DNA of 64,000 nucleotides, taken from the NCBI RefSeq assembly GCF_900094705.1, contig NZ_FMAR01000004.1, positions 248,001 through 312,000 on the forward strand, in the 5' to 3' direction. Under the pieces are notes generated by a model. It ran no database searches and had not been told where the DNA came from. It saw nothing but the letters and a program-made list of their open reading frames with translations. Origin of the DNA: Chitinophaga costaii. GTDB taxonomy: Bacteria; Bacteroidota; Bacteroidia; Chitinophagales; Chitinophagaceae. Positions within the stretch are counted from its first letter, which is position 1; each line of letters opens with the position of its first letter. Shown here in pieces: positions 36,076-45,792 of this stretch. The translations under genes and the position numbers were made by a program.

Positions 36076-37194
36076 ATGCCTTTTGAAGAAAAGACAGCCA
36101 ATACCTTACAAAATACCCTGAAGTGCGCTAGTTGCGGCGCCGCCCTTCATTACGCGCCCGGCACTGAAAGCCTTACCTGCGATTATTGCGGGACAGTGAA
36201 CAAAATCGATATTGCACCTGTAACCATCATGGTAGTAGACTATGAAAAATACATAGCGACGGCCATAACGCCGCAGACTGGCGAAACAGCCAATGTGGTA
36301 AAATGCAGCAGTTGTGGAGCATCCACCACTTTGTTGCCTAATGTTACATCGGATACCTGCCCTTTCTGTGCCTCCCCGCTGGTGATTGCACAAGCCACAC
36401 AGATGACCATTCCCAAACCGCATTACGTATTGCCCTTTGCGGTGAAGCAGCAGGCTGCTTATGATAACTTTGGCCACTGGTTGAAGAAGCTATGGTTTGC
36501 TCCGTCCGATTTGGTGAAGAAGTCGAACAATATCACCTCCCAGCAGCTCAAAGGCATCTATATTCCCTACTGGAGTTTCGATACCAATACCTACACCGCC
36601 TACCAGGGCGAACGCGGGGAATATTATTACACCACTGAAACCCGTACGGTAACGGTAAATGGGGAAAGCCGTACCGAAACTTATGAACAGCGGCATACAC
36701 GTTGGTATTCGGTGAGTGGCCGGGTGCAGCACGCCTTCCGCGATGTGCTGGTATCTGCCAGCCCCTCGCTGCCGCAAAAACTAGCCACCCAATTAGAACC
36801 CTGGCGTTTGGAAGACCTGGTGGGTTTCGACGAAAGGTTTCTCAGCGGTTTCCGTTCCGAAATGTATAGTATTGCCGCGCCGCAGGCCTTACAGGTGGCA
36901 AAAGACCGCATGGATCCTGTAATACAGGGAGATATTCAGGACGATATTGGCGGAGATGAGCAACGCATTGATAATTATAACACCGATTATAAAGACCTGG
37001 GGCTGAAATACATCCTGCTGCCGGTATGGATTAGCGCCTATCGATACAATAACAAGCTGTATCATGTAGTAGTAAATGCCTGCACAGGCGAGGTGGCCGG
37101 TGAACGGCCCTATAGCGCCCTCAAGATCGCACTGCTAGTCATCGGCATCCTGGCGGTGGTTTTCGCGGTGTATATATTAGCCAATCATCATTAA
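36076..37194 (+). CDS. Zinc-ribbon membrane protein (YdjG-like)
   Basis: 372 residues. Two four-Cys zinc ribbons lie at the N-terminus (Cys17/20 with Cys35/38; Cys77/80 with Cys95/98, each as CxxC pairs). A central domain contains IPYWSFDTNTYTAYQG, ETYEQRHTRWYSVSG and YILLPVWISAYRYNNK, and one C-terminal membrane helix (about 350-368) anchors it. The layout matches proteins like Bacillus YdjG that co-occur with SPFH proteins in membrane-stress operons; databases often mislabel them as helicase or primosomal proteins. The biochemical role is unknown. Confidence 0.82.
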   Translation: MPFEEKTANTLQNTLKCASCGAALHYAPGTESLTCDYCGTVNKIDIAPVTIMVVDYEKYIATAITPQTGETANVVKCSSCGASTTLLPNVTSDTCPFCASPLVIAQATQMTIPKPHYVLPFAVKQQAAYDNFGHWLKKLWFAPSDLVKKSNNITSQQLKGIYIPYWSFDTNTYTAYQGERGEYYYTTETRTVTVNGESRTETYEQRHTRWYSVSGRVQHAFRDVLVSASPSLPQKLATQLEPWRLEDLVGFDERFLSGFRSEMYSIAAPQALQVAKDRMDPVIQGDIQDDIGGDEQRIDNYNTDYKDLGLKYILLPVWISAYRYNNKLYHVVVNACTGEVAGERPYSALKIALLVIGILAVVFAVYILANHH

Positions 37195-37303
37195 ATACAA
37201 CCTGTAATCCTCACTGCGATAATATGCGGTAATTTGTAATTATCTTGTTCATTGCGATCAACCATTACAAATTCCGGGGATTGCATTAATCTAAACCAAC
37301 AAG

Positions 37304-39304
37304 ATGAAGCGTACCATTCTATCCGGCGTATTTGCCCTTTGTGCGGGGATGCCGGTTTTTGCCCAGGCACCCGCCGACACTGCAAAGCCCGTAAATCATT
37401 ACGATTACAAGGCGTTATTTAACCCTGTGTTTTATACCAAAAACGGTACAGAAACCCGCTCAGCCAGCGGCGCTCCGGGTGCCAAATACTGGCAAAACAT
37501 GGCAGACTACCAGCTCAATGCCACGCTGAACGACAGCACGAACGAGATCACCGGTAGTGAGGTGATGACCTATGTGAACAATAGCCCGGACAAGCTTTCC
37601 TTCATATGGATGCAGGCCGATGAAAATCTTTTCCAAAAGGATTCCCGCGGCGCGGCCATCCTGGGAGCAGGCCCCAGCCGTTACGACACTAAGGGTAAGG
37701 TGTTTGATGGAGGATATAAAATCAAATCCATCAAAATCTCTAGTGGGGCAGGCGGCAAAAGCGCTGAAGCCACCGCACAATATATCATCACCGATACCCG
37801 CATCCAGATACTGCTGCCCACTGCACTGGCAGCTAATGGCGGTAAATTGCAGGTAAAAATCGAATACAGTTATATCACGCCCGATTACGGTGCAGACCGT
37901 AATGGTGTACTCACCACCAAAAATGGTAAGGTGTTCGCCATTGCCCAATGGTTTCCCCGTGTATGCGTATACGATGACATCCTGGGCTGGAATACCAAGC
38001 CCTATACCGGTCCTGGTGAATTTTACCTGGAATATGGTAACTATGATATTAAGATCACAGCGCCAGCCCGCAACATTGTGGTATGCTCCGGCGAACTGCT
38101 AAACGCTGCCGAAGTATACACACCCGAACAAGTGAAACGCTGGGAGCTGGCCAAAAAGAGCGATAGCACCATCACCATTCGCAGTGCGGAAGAAGTGACA
38201 GATCCCAAATCACGCCCGGCCAAAAAAGACCTGACCTGGCATTTTCAGATGAAAAATGCACACGACGTAGCCTGGGGCGCATCGGCGGCATTTGTAGTAG
38301 ATGCAGCCCGCATTAACCTGCCCAGCGGTAAAAAGTCTTTGTCTATCGCCGCTTATCCGGTAGAAAGTATTGCTAATGATGGATGGAACAATGCCGCTAA
38401 ATTTGCCAAGGCTTCCATAGAATTTAATTCCAACAAATGGTTTGAATATCCTTACCCTGCCGCTACCAACGTGGCAGGTAATGTAAGTGGTATGGAATAT
38501 CCCGGTATCGTATTCTGCGGTTACCGCTCGCATGGTGCCGAACTTTATGACGTAACCGATCACGAATTTGGGCATACCTGGTTTCCCATGATCGTGGGCA
38601 GTAATGAAAGGCTGTATGGCTGGATGGATGAGGGATTCAACACCTTCATCAATACCCTGAGCAAAGAAGGTTACAACCATAATGAATTTAGGGAACAGCG
38701 CCAGAATTTTACCCTGGCAGCCGGCATGTACACCAGTCCTATTTTTGAACCGGTGATGACCGCCCCAGATGCGATGAAAGAACGCAACATCGGAATACTG
38801 CTCTATATGAAACCCAGCGCCGGTCTTACCATCCTGCGTGAATACGTAATTGGTAAAGAACGTTTTGACCGCGCATTCCGCACTTACGTAGAACGGTGGG
38901 CTTACAAACATCCGCAGCCAGATGATTTCTTCCGCACCATCGAAAATGTGGCTGGGGAAGACCTGAACTGGTTCTGGAGAGAATGGTTCTACAACACCTG
39001 GAAACTAGACCAGGCCATACGCGAAGTGAAATACGATTCCTTCCGGAAAGCCACAATCATTACCATCGAAAATATGGAGCCTATGGCTATGCCGGTAGTA
39101 ATGGAGATCAAGACCAAAACCGGCAAAACGGAGCGTGTATCATTGCCCATTGATATATGGATGCGTAACACCATCTTCAGCTACAAATGGACCGGCGATG
39201 ATGTGGTGTCTGTAAGCCTGGACCCCGACCATTACCTGCCGGATGCTAATATCAAAAACAACAACTGGACAGCGCCTGCAGATGCTCCCGCCGTCAATAA
39301 TTGA
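37304..39304 (+). CDS. M1-family zinc metallopeptidase
   Basis: 666 residues with signal peptide (MKRTILSGVFALCAGMPVFAQ). The zinc motif HEFGH (His420, Glu421, His424) is followed 18 residues later by the third ligand Glu443 (WMDEGFN). The M1 exopeptidase signature GxMEN appears as VSGMEYPG, so the usual Asn is Tyr, as in many Bacteroidota M1 proteins. Aminopeptidases of this family trim N-terminal residues from peptides in the periplasm or outside the cell. Followed by an intrinsic terminator; single gene. Confidence 0.92.
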   Translation: MKRTILSGVFALCAGMPVFAQAPADTAKPVNHYDYKALFNPVFYTKNGTETRSASGAPGAKYWQNMADYQLNATLNDSTNEITGSEVMTYVNNSPDKLSFIWMQADENLFQKDSRGAAILGAGPSRYDTKGKVFDGGYKIKSIKISSGAGGKSAEATAQYIITDTRIQILLPTALAANGGKLQVKIEYSYITPDYGADRNGVLTTKNGKVFAIAQWFPRVCVYDDILGWNTKPYTGPGEFYLEYGNYDIKITAPARNIVVCSGELLNAAEVYTPEQVKRWELAKKSDSTITIRSAEEVTDPKSRPAKKDLTWHFQMKNAHDVAWGASAAFVVDAARINLPSGKKSLSIAAYPVESIANDGWNNAAKFAKASIEFNSNKWFEYPYPAATNVAGNVSGMEYPGIVFCGYRSHGAELYDVTDHEFGHTWFPMIVGSNERLYGWMDEGFNTFINTLSKEGYNHNEFREQRQNFTLAAGMYTSPIFEPVMTAPDAMKERNIGILLYMKPSAGLTILREYVIGKERFDRAFRTYVERWAYKHPQPDDFFRTIENVAGEDLNWFWREWFYNTWKLDQAIREVKYDSFRKATIITIENMEPMAMPVVMEIKTKTGKTERVSLPIDIWMRNTIFSYKWTGDDVVSVSLDPDHYLPDANIKNNNWTAPADAPAVNN

Positions 39305-39327
39305 TAAAGTGATTGTTATGAAGAAGG

Positions 39328-39358
39328 CCGCCCAGTTTGTAGGGGCGGTTTTTTTTGT
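39328..39358 (+). terminator. Intrinsic terminator
   Basis: Stem CCGCCC / GGGCGG with a 9-nt loop followed by eight T, 25 bp after the M1 peptidase stop. Confidence 0.8.
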
Positions 39359-39481
39359 GTAACGTTTTTATCTGGCATTCATATGTCAATGCCGCTAGTA
39401 GGCGTTTAGTCGCTGAGTAGTGCAAAAAAACATAGAAATATACCGCGCTTCCGCCTATAATCCTTGCACCCTGCATGAATA

Positions 39482-39862
39482 TCAAAACGCATCATCGGCC
39501 TCCTGGGCCACTTGAATGTATTCCGCGAAGTCGTGCGTAGACACTACCACGCCTTTGCCGGTGGGCAGCGGCATGATGGCGATTTTATAACCCTGCTCTT
39601 TAAAGTGGGGGAGGTAGTGTTGTAAGAAGCGCTCCAATGCAATGGCTTCGGGTTTTTCTTCGCCGGTGCGCAGTAACTCCGCGAATTCGGCATACGGCCA
39701 TACCGGAAATACGCCCTGTTCGTCTTGTGTAAACATGGTAAACCCGCTTTCGGTACCCAACACCCACACCTGTGCTGCTTCCACGATTTGTTCAATGCAA
39801 TACTCCACGCGATCCAGTGCGGATGCAGCCAGCAGGTTGTCTATTTCTTCCTGGTCTATCAT
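39482..39862 (-). CDS. DUF2750 domain-containing protein
   Basis: 126-residue soluble acidic protein. The order RVEYCIEQIVEAAQVWVLG, then TMFTQDEQGVFPVWPYAEFA, then a helical middle and IAIMPLPTGKGVVV is the DUF2750 pattern. No catalytic residues are known for this family; members are found alone or with toxin-immunity genes. The neighbourhood shows no toxin. Function unknown. Confidence 0.85.
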   Translation of the reverse strand: MIDQEEIDNLLAASALDRVEYCIEQIVEAAQVWVLGTESGFTMFTQDEQGVFPVWPYAEFAELLRTGEEKPEAIALERFLQHYLPHFKEQGYKIAIMPLPTGKGVVVSTHDFAEYIQVAQEADDAF

Positions 39863-39922
39863 AATAGGATGTTAAAAATGTACAATGTGGGTTTAAACTT
39901 ACGGAGAATATGTGGTAAAATA

Positions 39923-39957
39923 AAGAAGGCGCCCTCCTGCATGGAAGGCGCCTTCTT
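39923..39957 (-). terminator. Intrinsic terminator for the metal-efflux operon
   Basis: Perfect 11-bp stem AAGAAGGCGCC / GGCGCCTTCTT with a 13-nt loop, 21 bp downstream of the CusA-like stop on the minus strand and followed by a T-rich stretch. Confidence 0.8.
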
Positions 39958-39977
39958 CGCCATTATACAATGCTTAG

Positions 39978-42900
39978 TTATGCTTCTACCGGTGGTTTCT
40001 TTGCATCCTTATTCAGTTTGCGCTGTTCTATCCAATAATAGAACGGCGGCAGCAGGAAGGGGGTAAACAACAACGTGGTCGTTAATCCGCCGATGATCAC
40101 CGTAGCCAGGGGGCGTTGCACATCGGAGCCTATGCCAGACGATTTTGCAGCCGGAATGAGGCCGATGATGGCTACGATCAGCATCATCATTACCGCCCGC
40201 AATTGCTGGGAGGAAGCGCGGCTTACTACGCTGCGTAGGTCTTCCCGTGGGAACATCTCCCGTTCCCGGTTATACGAAGAAATGAGCAATACGCCTGCCA
40301 TCACCGAAATACCAAACAGCGATACAAAACCTACGCCGGCCGATACGTTAAAGTTATATCCCCTTATCAGCAATGCGGAAATACCGCCGGCCAATGCAAA
40401 GAAGATACAGGCAAACGTCATGAGCGCATAGCGGATGTTGCGGAACAGGATAAACAGTACCAATAAAACAATCACCACGGTAAGCGGGATAGCAATGGCC
40501 AATTGTTTACTGGCGCGTTCCAGGTTTTCGAACTGGCCGCCGTAGGCCACGGTGTAGCCTTGTGGCATGTGAATGGCGGCACCCACCTTCTTTTGCGCTT
40601 CCGCTACAAAACTGCCCTGGTCGCGGCCACGGATGTTTGTTTTTACGGTGAGCAGCCGTTTGTTGTCGCCACGATAAATATTGGTCTGACCGGGTGTCAG
40701 CTGTATATCGGCCAGTTGGTTCATCGGGATGAGGGCACCGCTGGGAGTTGGTACCTGAAGGGATCGGATCACATCAATATTATTGCGTTCCTGCGGATAA
40801 TAGCGCACAATCACATCATATTTCTTAGTGCCGTCATACAGGCTCGATACCTGTTTGCCGCCAATGGCTGCTTCCACCATGGTCTGGATGTCTGCTACAT
40901 TAATGCCGTAGCGGGCGGCCGCCTGGCGGTCTATTTTGATAGACAACTGGTCTTGCTGGCCTTCCTGTTCTATACCCGTTTCCGTAGCACCCGGAATATT
41001 GCGTACAATGCTCACCACAGAGTCTGCCACCTGGCGCATATAGATCAGGTCATCGCCGGAAATTTCAATGGCCAGATCGGCTGCGGAGCCATTTACGATC
41101 TCCGTTACCTGGTCAATGATAGGCTGGCCAAAAGACAGCTGTGCGCCTGGCAATGCCCGCTGTATCTGGGTTTTAATTGTTTCCACCAGCTCTGCCTTGG
41201 TAGTGTCGTGTACCCATCCGCTGTAATCTTTTAGCATCATGAGTATTTCGGTACGGTTGCTGGGAAAGGGATCTGTACCATCGTCATTACGGCCGCTTTG
41301 GGTGATTACGGTTTCGATCTGCGGATGGCTGGCCGCAATACTGCGGATCACCGGCGCAATTTTCTGATTTTCATGAATATTAGTACCTGCTGGCAGGAAA
41401 GAGCGCATGAAGATAGACCCTTCGTCCAGGGCGGGCAGGAACTCTGTACCCACCTTGCGGCCCAGGCTTAGTAATATAAATACGATGGCAAAACCAACGA
41501 TTAAAAAAGGTTTGGAATGTTGCAACACCTTATTCACCGCCACCGCGTACTTGCGTTCCAGCCAGCTTAGAAAAGAATAGCGGGCCAGGAAGCCCGGGTT
41601 TTTATGCGGGTCATCCGTTTTCAGTAATTCTTTTTTATACGCAAAGGAAATGAGTACCGGGATGATGGTCAACGCGGCGATCATAGAACCAATTACTGCA
41701 AATGCAAGGGTAATGGCCATGGGTGAAAAGAGCTTACCTTCCACGCGCTGCATGGTGAGGATGGGCAGGTAGGCCAGGATAATGATGGTAACAGAGAAGA
41801 ATATTTCGCGGCCCACTTCCTGTGCGGCGTTCAGGGTAAGTTTTACAATGCCCTCTGCTTTTTCTTCCGGTGTGGCGTGTTTAAATTTATGGATCAGATG
41901 GGCTGCCATTACACAGGCCCCGTCCACAATGATGCCGAAGTCTATGGCGCCGAGGGAAAGCAGGTTGGCCGGTACGCCGGTGAGGCGCATGAGGATAAAG
42001 GCAAACAACAGGGAGAAGGGGATAGTAAGTGCTACCACCAGCGCCGAGCGGATGTTGCCCAGGAAAAGAATGAGAATAATGATCACGATGCTGATACCTT
42101 CAAACAGTGTATGCGATACGGTGGTCAGTGTATAATTTACCAGGGTACTGCGATCGTATACCACGCGCAGGTGCACATCTTTCGGCAGTTCATTGTCCTG
42201 CAGGTCTTTCATCTTCTGCGTCATGGCTTTGAGTACCTCGGTGGGGTTTTCACCGCGACGCATGGAAATAATACCTTCCACGCCACTGTTTTCATTCACA
42301 TGGGCGGTAGCATTGGTATAACCCAGGATGCCTTGTGGAGGCGGCGGGTTTATTTCCACGCTGGCTACATCGCGCAGGTATACAGGAATTCCGTTGATAT
42401 TGGTCAGCACAATACTTTCAATATCCTGGGTACTTTTCAGGGCTCCCAGGCCACGTACGGCAAAACCTTGTCCGCCGCGCTCTACAATATTTCCCCCGGT
42501 ATTCTGGTTGTTCTTAGCCACGGCGTCCATCAGTTGGGCCAGGGTAAGATTGTACTTGCGTAATTTCTCGGGCGAGGTGAGTACGTGAAATTGTTTCACC
42601 GGGCCGCCAAACGTTACGATGTCGGCCACGCCTGGTGTTTGCAGCAGGTATGGGCGGATCACCCAGTCTTGCAGGTCGCGGAGTTGCATGGGGGTGTAAG
42701 TAGGCGGCGCTTCCACCACGTAGCGGAAAATTTCGCCTACGGCAGAAGTAAGGGGGCCTAATTCGGGTACTACACCATCCGGCAGTTCGGCGGTGGCCAG
42801 GCGTTCATTCACCTGGGCGCGGGCAAAATAATCGCTCACGCCATCTTCAAAATTCAGTTGCACGAGGCTCAGTCCAAAGATGGTGCGGCTGCGGCGGGAG

Positions 42901-43139
42901 GTTACGTTGGGTACAGAATTAAGGGCGCGTTCCAGTGGAACGGTTACCTGCTGTTCCACTTCCTCGGCGGCGCGGCCTTCATAGGGCGCGATCACGATTA
43001 CGTTGGTATCTGCAATGTCGGGATAGGCTTCGATCTTCATCAACTTAAAGCAGATGATACCGCCTATCATTAACACCAGGGCACCGGCGATCACCGCCCA
43101 GCGGGTATTGAGTGCTTGTATGAGAATATTCCTAATCAT
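39978..43139 (-). CDS. Heavy-metal efflux RND permease (CusA/CzcA family)
   Basis: 1053-residue inner-membrane proton-driven pump. The N-terminal helix is followed by KIEAYPDIADTNVIVIAPYEGR and the porter domains (EEVEQQVTVPLERALNSVPNV), typical of the HME branch; the helix-4 region LGAIDFGIIVDGACVMAAHL carries the proton-relay acid. Twelve helices and two large periplasmic loops fit the family length. The substrate is a divalent or monovalent metal ion; which one is not clear. It is last in a four-gene operon (TolC, adaptor, DUF190, pump) with 3 bp between DUF190 and pump. Confidence 0.94.
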   Translation of the reverse strand: MIRNILIQALNTRWAVIAGALVLMIGGIICFKLMKIEAYPDIADTNVIVIAPYEGRAAEEVEQQVTVPLERALNSVPNVTSRRSRTIFGLSLVQLNFEDGVSDYFARAQVNERLATAELPDGVVPELGPLTSAVGEIFRYVVEAPPTYTPMQLRDLQDWVIRPYLLQTPGVADIVTFGGPVKQFHVLTSPEKLRKYNLTLAQLMDAVAKNNQNTGGNIVERGGQGFAVRGLGALKSTQDIESIVLTNINGIPVYLRDVASVEINPPPPQGILGYTNATAHVNENSGVEGIISMRRGENPTEVLKAMTQKMKDLQDNELPKDVHLRVVYDRSTLVNYTLTTVSHTLFEGISIVIIILILFLGNIRSALVVALTIPFSLLFAFILMRLTGVPANLLSLGAIDFGIIVDGACVMAAHLIHKFKHATPEEKAEGIVKLTLNAAQEVGREIFFSVTIIILAYLPILTMQRVEGKLFSPMAITLAFAVIGSMIAALTIIPVLISFAYKKELLKTDDPHKNPGFLARYSFLSWLERKYAVAVNKVLQHSKPFLIVGFAIVFILLSLGRKVGTEFLPALDEGSIFMRSFLPAGTNIHENQKIAPVIRSIAASHPQIETVITQSGRNDDGTDPFPSNRTEILMMLKDYSGWVHDTTKAELVETIKTQIQRALPGAQLSFGQPIIDQVTEIVNGSAADLAIEISGDDLIYMRQVADSVVSIVRNIPGATETGIEQEGQQDQLSIKIDRQAAARYGINVADIQTMVEAAIGGKQVSSLYDGTKKYDVIVRYYPQERNNIDVIRSLQVPTPSGALIPMNQLADIQLTPGQTNIYRGDNKRLLTVKTNIRGRDQGSFVAEAQKKVGAAIHMPQGYTVAYGGQFENLERASKQLAIAIPLTVVIVLLVLFILFRNIRYALMTFACIFFALAGGISALLIRGYNFNVSAGVGFVSLFGISVMAGVLLISSYNREREMFPREDLRSVVSRASSQQLRAVMMMLIVAIIGLIPAAKSSGIGSDVQRPLATVIIGGLTTTLLFTPFLLPPFYYWIEQRKLNKDAKKPPVEA

Positions 43140-43142
43140 TCT

Positions 43143-43442
43143 TTACCATTGCTCTACTTTGTTGGTGACGATAAGTCCCCCCTTGTAGTGTTTTCTTAAT
43201 TCGGTTATGATCTGCATTACTTTCTCATCGGCATCGATGAAGGAGATGAGCATGGGTGGTTCATCGAAAGAAAATAGCCGGTCGGGACGTTTCAGCCGGT
43301 GCTGGCTGCCAAATCCCCACTGGCCGCGGAAGGCTGTGGCCCCTGCGGCATTTTGTTCCAGCAGGAAGTGCATGATGAACTGGTACAGGGGCTGCATGCC
43401 CCATAGTTCGTCTTTATCGATGTAGATCTGTGCCTGTAGCAT
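43143..43442 (-). CDS. DUF190 (PII-like) protein
   Basis: 99-residue soluble protein: AQIYIDKDELWGMQPLYQFI, ATAFRGQWGFG, and PMLISFIDADEKVMQIITEL match the DUF190 ferredoxin-like fold, which is related to PII signalling trimers and often sits beside ion channels such as CrcB. Here it is inserted between the adaptor (19 bp upstream) and the metal RND pump (3 bp downstream). A regulatory role, sensing a ligand and tuning the pump, is inferred from fold and position. Confidence 0.87.
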   Translation of the reverse strand: MLQAQIYIDKDELWGMQPLYQFIMHFLLEQNAAGATAFRGQWGFGSQHRLKRPDRLFSFDEPPMLISFIDADEKVMQIITELRKHYKGGLIVTNKVEQW

Positions 43443-43461
43443 AGCTTGAATAAGATTTTTA

Positions 43462-44478
43462 TTAGTAGCCGAATGATAAACCTTTTAATTGCATGGCGCC
43501 TTTATTCACGACTTTGTCGCCAGATTGCAGGCCGCTGAAGATTACCACCCGGTCGCCGATCTGCTGACCACTTACAATTTCGCGCCGTTCAAACACATTT
43601 ACAGAATCTTGCACAAAGGCGTAATTCTTGCCCTGCACCGTTACGATGGAGGCTTGTGGGATACTTAGCAATTTGCCTTCGCTCATGCCAAACGATACGG
43701 AAGCGAACATGCCAGCTTTAAAGCGGTTTTGGCTATTAGGCAGGGAAATACGCATTTTTACCATACGGGTTACATCGTCCACCACGTCACCAAACGATTC
43801 GATGCGGCCGGGAAAAGATTCATCCGGGAAAGAGGAAAAATGAACAATGGCGGTGCCGCCTACTTTCAGTTTATTAAGCTGACTTTCGGGCACGTCGCAG
43901 GTTACCCATACCTGGCCTGCTTTTGCATTGAGCAGGGTTTGTGGGTCGAAGCCGGCTTCTTTTAATTTGGCTTCCTGTTCAATGATACCAGTTTTTTCAT
44001 TTTGCAGGTTGGTATGCTCCATAGCCAGGGCCGTTTGGGCGTCCAGCACATCTTTGCCGGTGGCAGCGCCATGCTCGGAAAGATCTTTAAGGCGATCGTA
44101 GTCGATCTGCTTCTGGCGGATGTTTACATTGGATATCTGGTTAATGGCAATCTGGTGTTGGATTAGCCCGGTATAGCTGGCGGTGAGGTCTTCATCGTCA
44201 AACAATACCAGGTTATGGCCTGCATTTTCCGTAGAAGGTACCACAGTGGCGGCTACGTGCGCAGGCGCGTTGTAATTGGCAGAAAGGGTATCCATGCCCA
44301 GGGTTTCCGTTTGGAAGAACGCCAGGGTTGTGCTATCGTCCGGGAAAGAGATCACCCGTCCGTTGTCGCGGATCTCGGGGCGTATAAAACCCATCACCAC
44401 GGGTGCTTTAGGCTTTTCCTTGCAGGCGCTCAAAATAGCCAGGGCGGCAATTATATAAAAAGTACTTTTCATGTGCAT
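43462..44478 (-). CDS. RND efflux periplasmic adaptor (HlyD/CusB-like) lipoprotein
   Basis: 338 residues. The ATG at 44478 overlaps the TolC stop by one base (TAATG), which suggests translational coupling; a second ATG at 44472 is possible. Signal peptide with lipobox LSAC, then a hairpin with VTCDVPESQLNKLKVGG barrel-type beta segments and the closing membrane-proximal domain (VQGKNYAFVQDSVNVFERREI, DRVVIFSGLQSGDKVV). It bridges the inner-membrane pump and the outer-membrane TolC channel. Confidence 0.9.
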   Translation of the reverse strand: MHMKSTFYIIAALAILSACKEKPKAPVVMGFIRPEIRDNGRVISFPDDSTTLAFFQTETLGMDTLSANYNAPAHVAATVVPSTENAGHNLVLFDDEDLTASYTGLIQHQIAINQISNVNIRQKQIDYDRLKDLSEHGAATGKDVLDAQTALAMEHTNLQNEKTGIIEQEAKLKEAGFDPQTLLNAKAGQVWVTCDVPESQLNKLKVGGTAIVHFSSFPDESFPGRIESFGDVVDDVTRMVKMRISLPNSQNRFKAGMFASVSFGMSEGKLLSIPQASIVTVQGKNYAFVQDSVNVFERREIVSGQQIGDRVVIFSGLQSGDKVVNKGAMQLKGLSFGY

Positions 44479-45731
44479 TATTGAGCTAATTGGTTAATCA
44501 ATCCGGTCGCGTATAAAAGTTGTATGTAAGCTTTACGGTAAGCATCCACGGTGTCATAATATCCCTGGCGGGTTTCCAGCCAGCTTCTTTGTGCCTCCAG
44601 GTAATCCACGATAGTGGTGCCGCCTTTCAGGTAGGCATAGCGCACGCTGCTCAAAATGTTCTCCGACTGGGCCAGCACCTGGGTAAAGTTATCCAGGTTA
44701 TGCTGCTGGGTTACAAAGCTGTTGTAGGCCGTTTGCACTTCGGTATTAATCTGCAGTTGAATGGCCTGTAGGTTCTGCGCACTTTGCTGCTGAACGTACT
44801 GCGATTTGCGGATCTCGCCCTGGTTGCGGTTCCAGAAGGGAAGGTCTATGGCGGCGGTAAAACCAACGTACTGTACTTTATTCTGCGGATTATAGATAAC
44901 ACCCACCAGTGGTTGCGGGGCGGCCAGTGATTTCTGGTACTGCACGTTGCTGGCGCTGGCGGTCATAGCGGCATTGGCCAGTTGCAGATCGGTACGGTTG
45001 GAGAGGGCCTGCTGCAACAGTTGATCTGCATTGCCGCCAAATATGGTGGTGAAGGTGTCTGTGGTGTCGATAGCTACACTGTCGGCTACGCCTAAAAGTA
45101 GCTTTAGGTTTTTCAGTTCGTTGTCGAAAGTTTGCTGTGCATTGATGATTTGCAGGCGATACTGGTTAGACAGTAACTGGGTGCGATATAGTTCGGTGGT
45201 AGTAATCACTTGTTTTTCCTGGCGCAGCCTGTTGATCGCCACCAGGCTGTCTACATTAGAATTGGCTACTTTCAGCAGTTCTAACTGGCGTTGGGCGGTC
45301 CATACATCCAGCCATTTGGCACCTACTTCCAGGAAAAGGTTGCGTTCTTCTTCGGCATAATTCTTTTGGGAAACGGCAAAGCGTTGGTTTGCCACATCAA
45401 TTTTGTACTTGCGTTGGTTGGGCCATTGGATGGGCTTTGCAAGCTGCCAGAGGGTTTGCCGGTTATAGCCGCTGGCCCAGCTCGTGTTAGGGGCGTATTT
45501 GTCTACCTGTTGCAGCGTTTGGTTGCTGAGGTTGAGATTGGGCCGGAGCTTTGCGGAGGTAATATCGCTTTCGGCGATATGCACATCGAAGCTTTGCGTT
45601 TTGAGTACTGGGTTGGTGGCTTTGGCAGTTTGCAAGGCTTTTTGCAGGGTATAAATTGTCTGGGCAGACAAAGGCAAATTGGCCATTAACAACAAAGCAG
45701 CCCCCAGTAAGTAGGATACCCGGATTTGCAT
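44478..45731 (-). CDS. TolC-family outer membrane efflux protein
   Basis: 417 residues with signal peptide (MQIRVSYLLGAALLLMANLPLSAQ). Two OEP repeats follow: TLQKALQTAKATNPVLK starts the first, and long coiled-coil helices such as AEEERNLFLEVGAKWLDVW and QINTEVQTAYNSFVTQQHNL build the tunnel. First gene of the heavy-metal efflux operon, directly preceded by a well-matched Bacteroidota promoter. It forms the outer-membrane exit duct for the CusA-like pump. Confidence 0.92.
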   Translation of the reverse strand: MQIRVSYLLGAALLLMANLPLSAQTIYTLQKALQTAKATNPVLKTQSFDVHIAESDITSAKLRPNLNLSNQTLQQVDKYAPNTSWASGYNRQTLWQLAKPIQWPNQRKYKIDVANQRFAVSQKNYAEEERNLFLEVGAKWLDVWTAQRQLELLKVANSNVDSLVAINRLRQEKQVITTTELYRTQLLSNQYRLQIINAQQTFDNELKNLKLLLGVADSVAIDTTDTFTTIFGGNADQLLQQALSNRTDLQLANAAMTASASNVQYQKSLAAPQPLVGVIYNPQNKVQYVGFTAAIDLPFWNRNQGEIRKSQYVQQQSAQNLQAIQLQINTEVQTAYNSFVTQQHNLDNFTQVLAQSENILSSVRYAYLKGGTTIVDYLEAQRSWLETRQGYYDTVDAYRKAYIQLLYATGLINQLAQ

Positions 45732-45761
45732 TTTTCGTTTTGGTTCAGATTAAAGGAATGA

Positions 45762-45792
45762 CAAAGCTACCCTATAAAAAGCCGGGGCGCAA
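45762..45792 (-). promoter_or_regulatory. Promoter of the metal-efflux operon (TTG-N20-TAGCTTTG)
   Basis: On the minus strand: TTG at 45792-45790, 20-bp spacer, TAGCTTTG at 45769-45762, an exact match to the Bacteroidota housekeeping promoter. Transcription would start near 45755, about 25 nt before the TolC ATG. Confidence 0.7.

Noticed and set aside
36076..37194. Primosomal helicase annotation for the zinc-ribbon protein
   Set aside because: There are no helicase motifs; only Cys4 ribbons and one membrane helix, so that label would be a database artefact.
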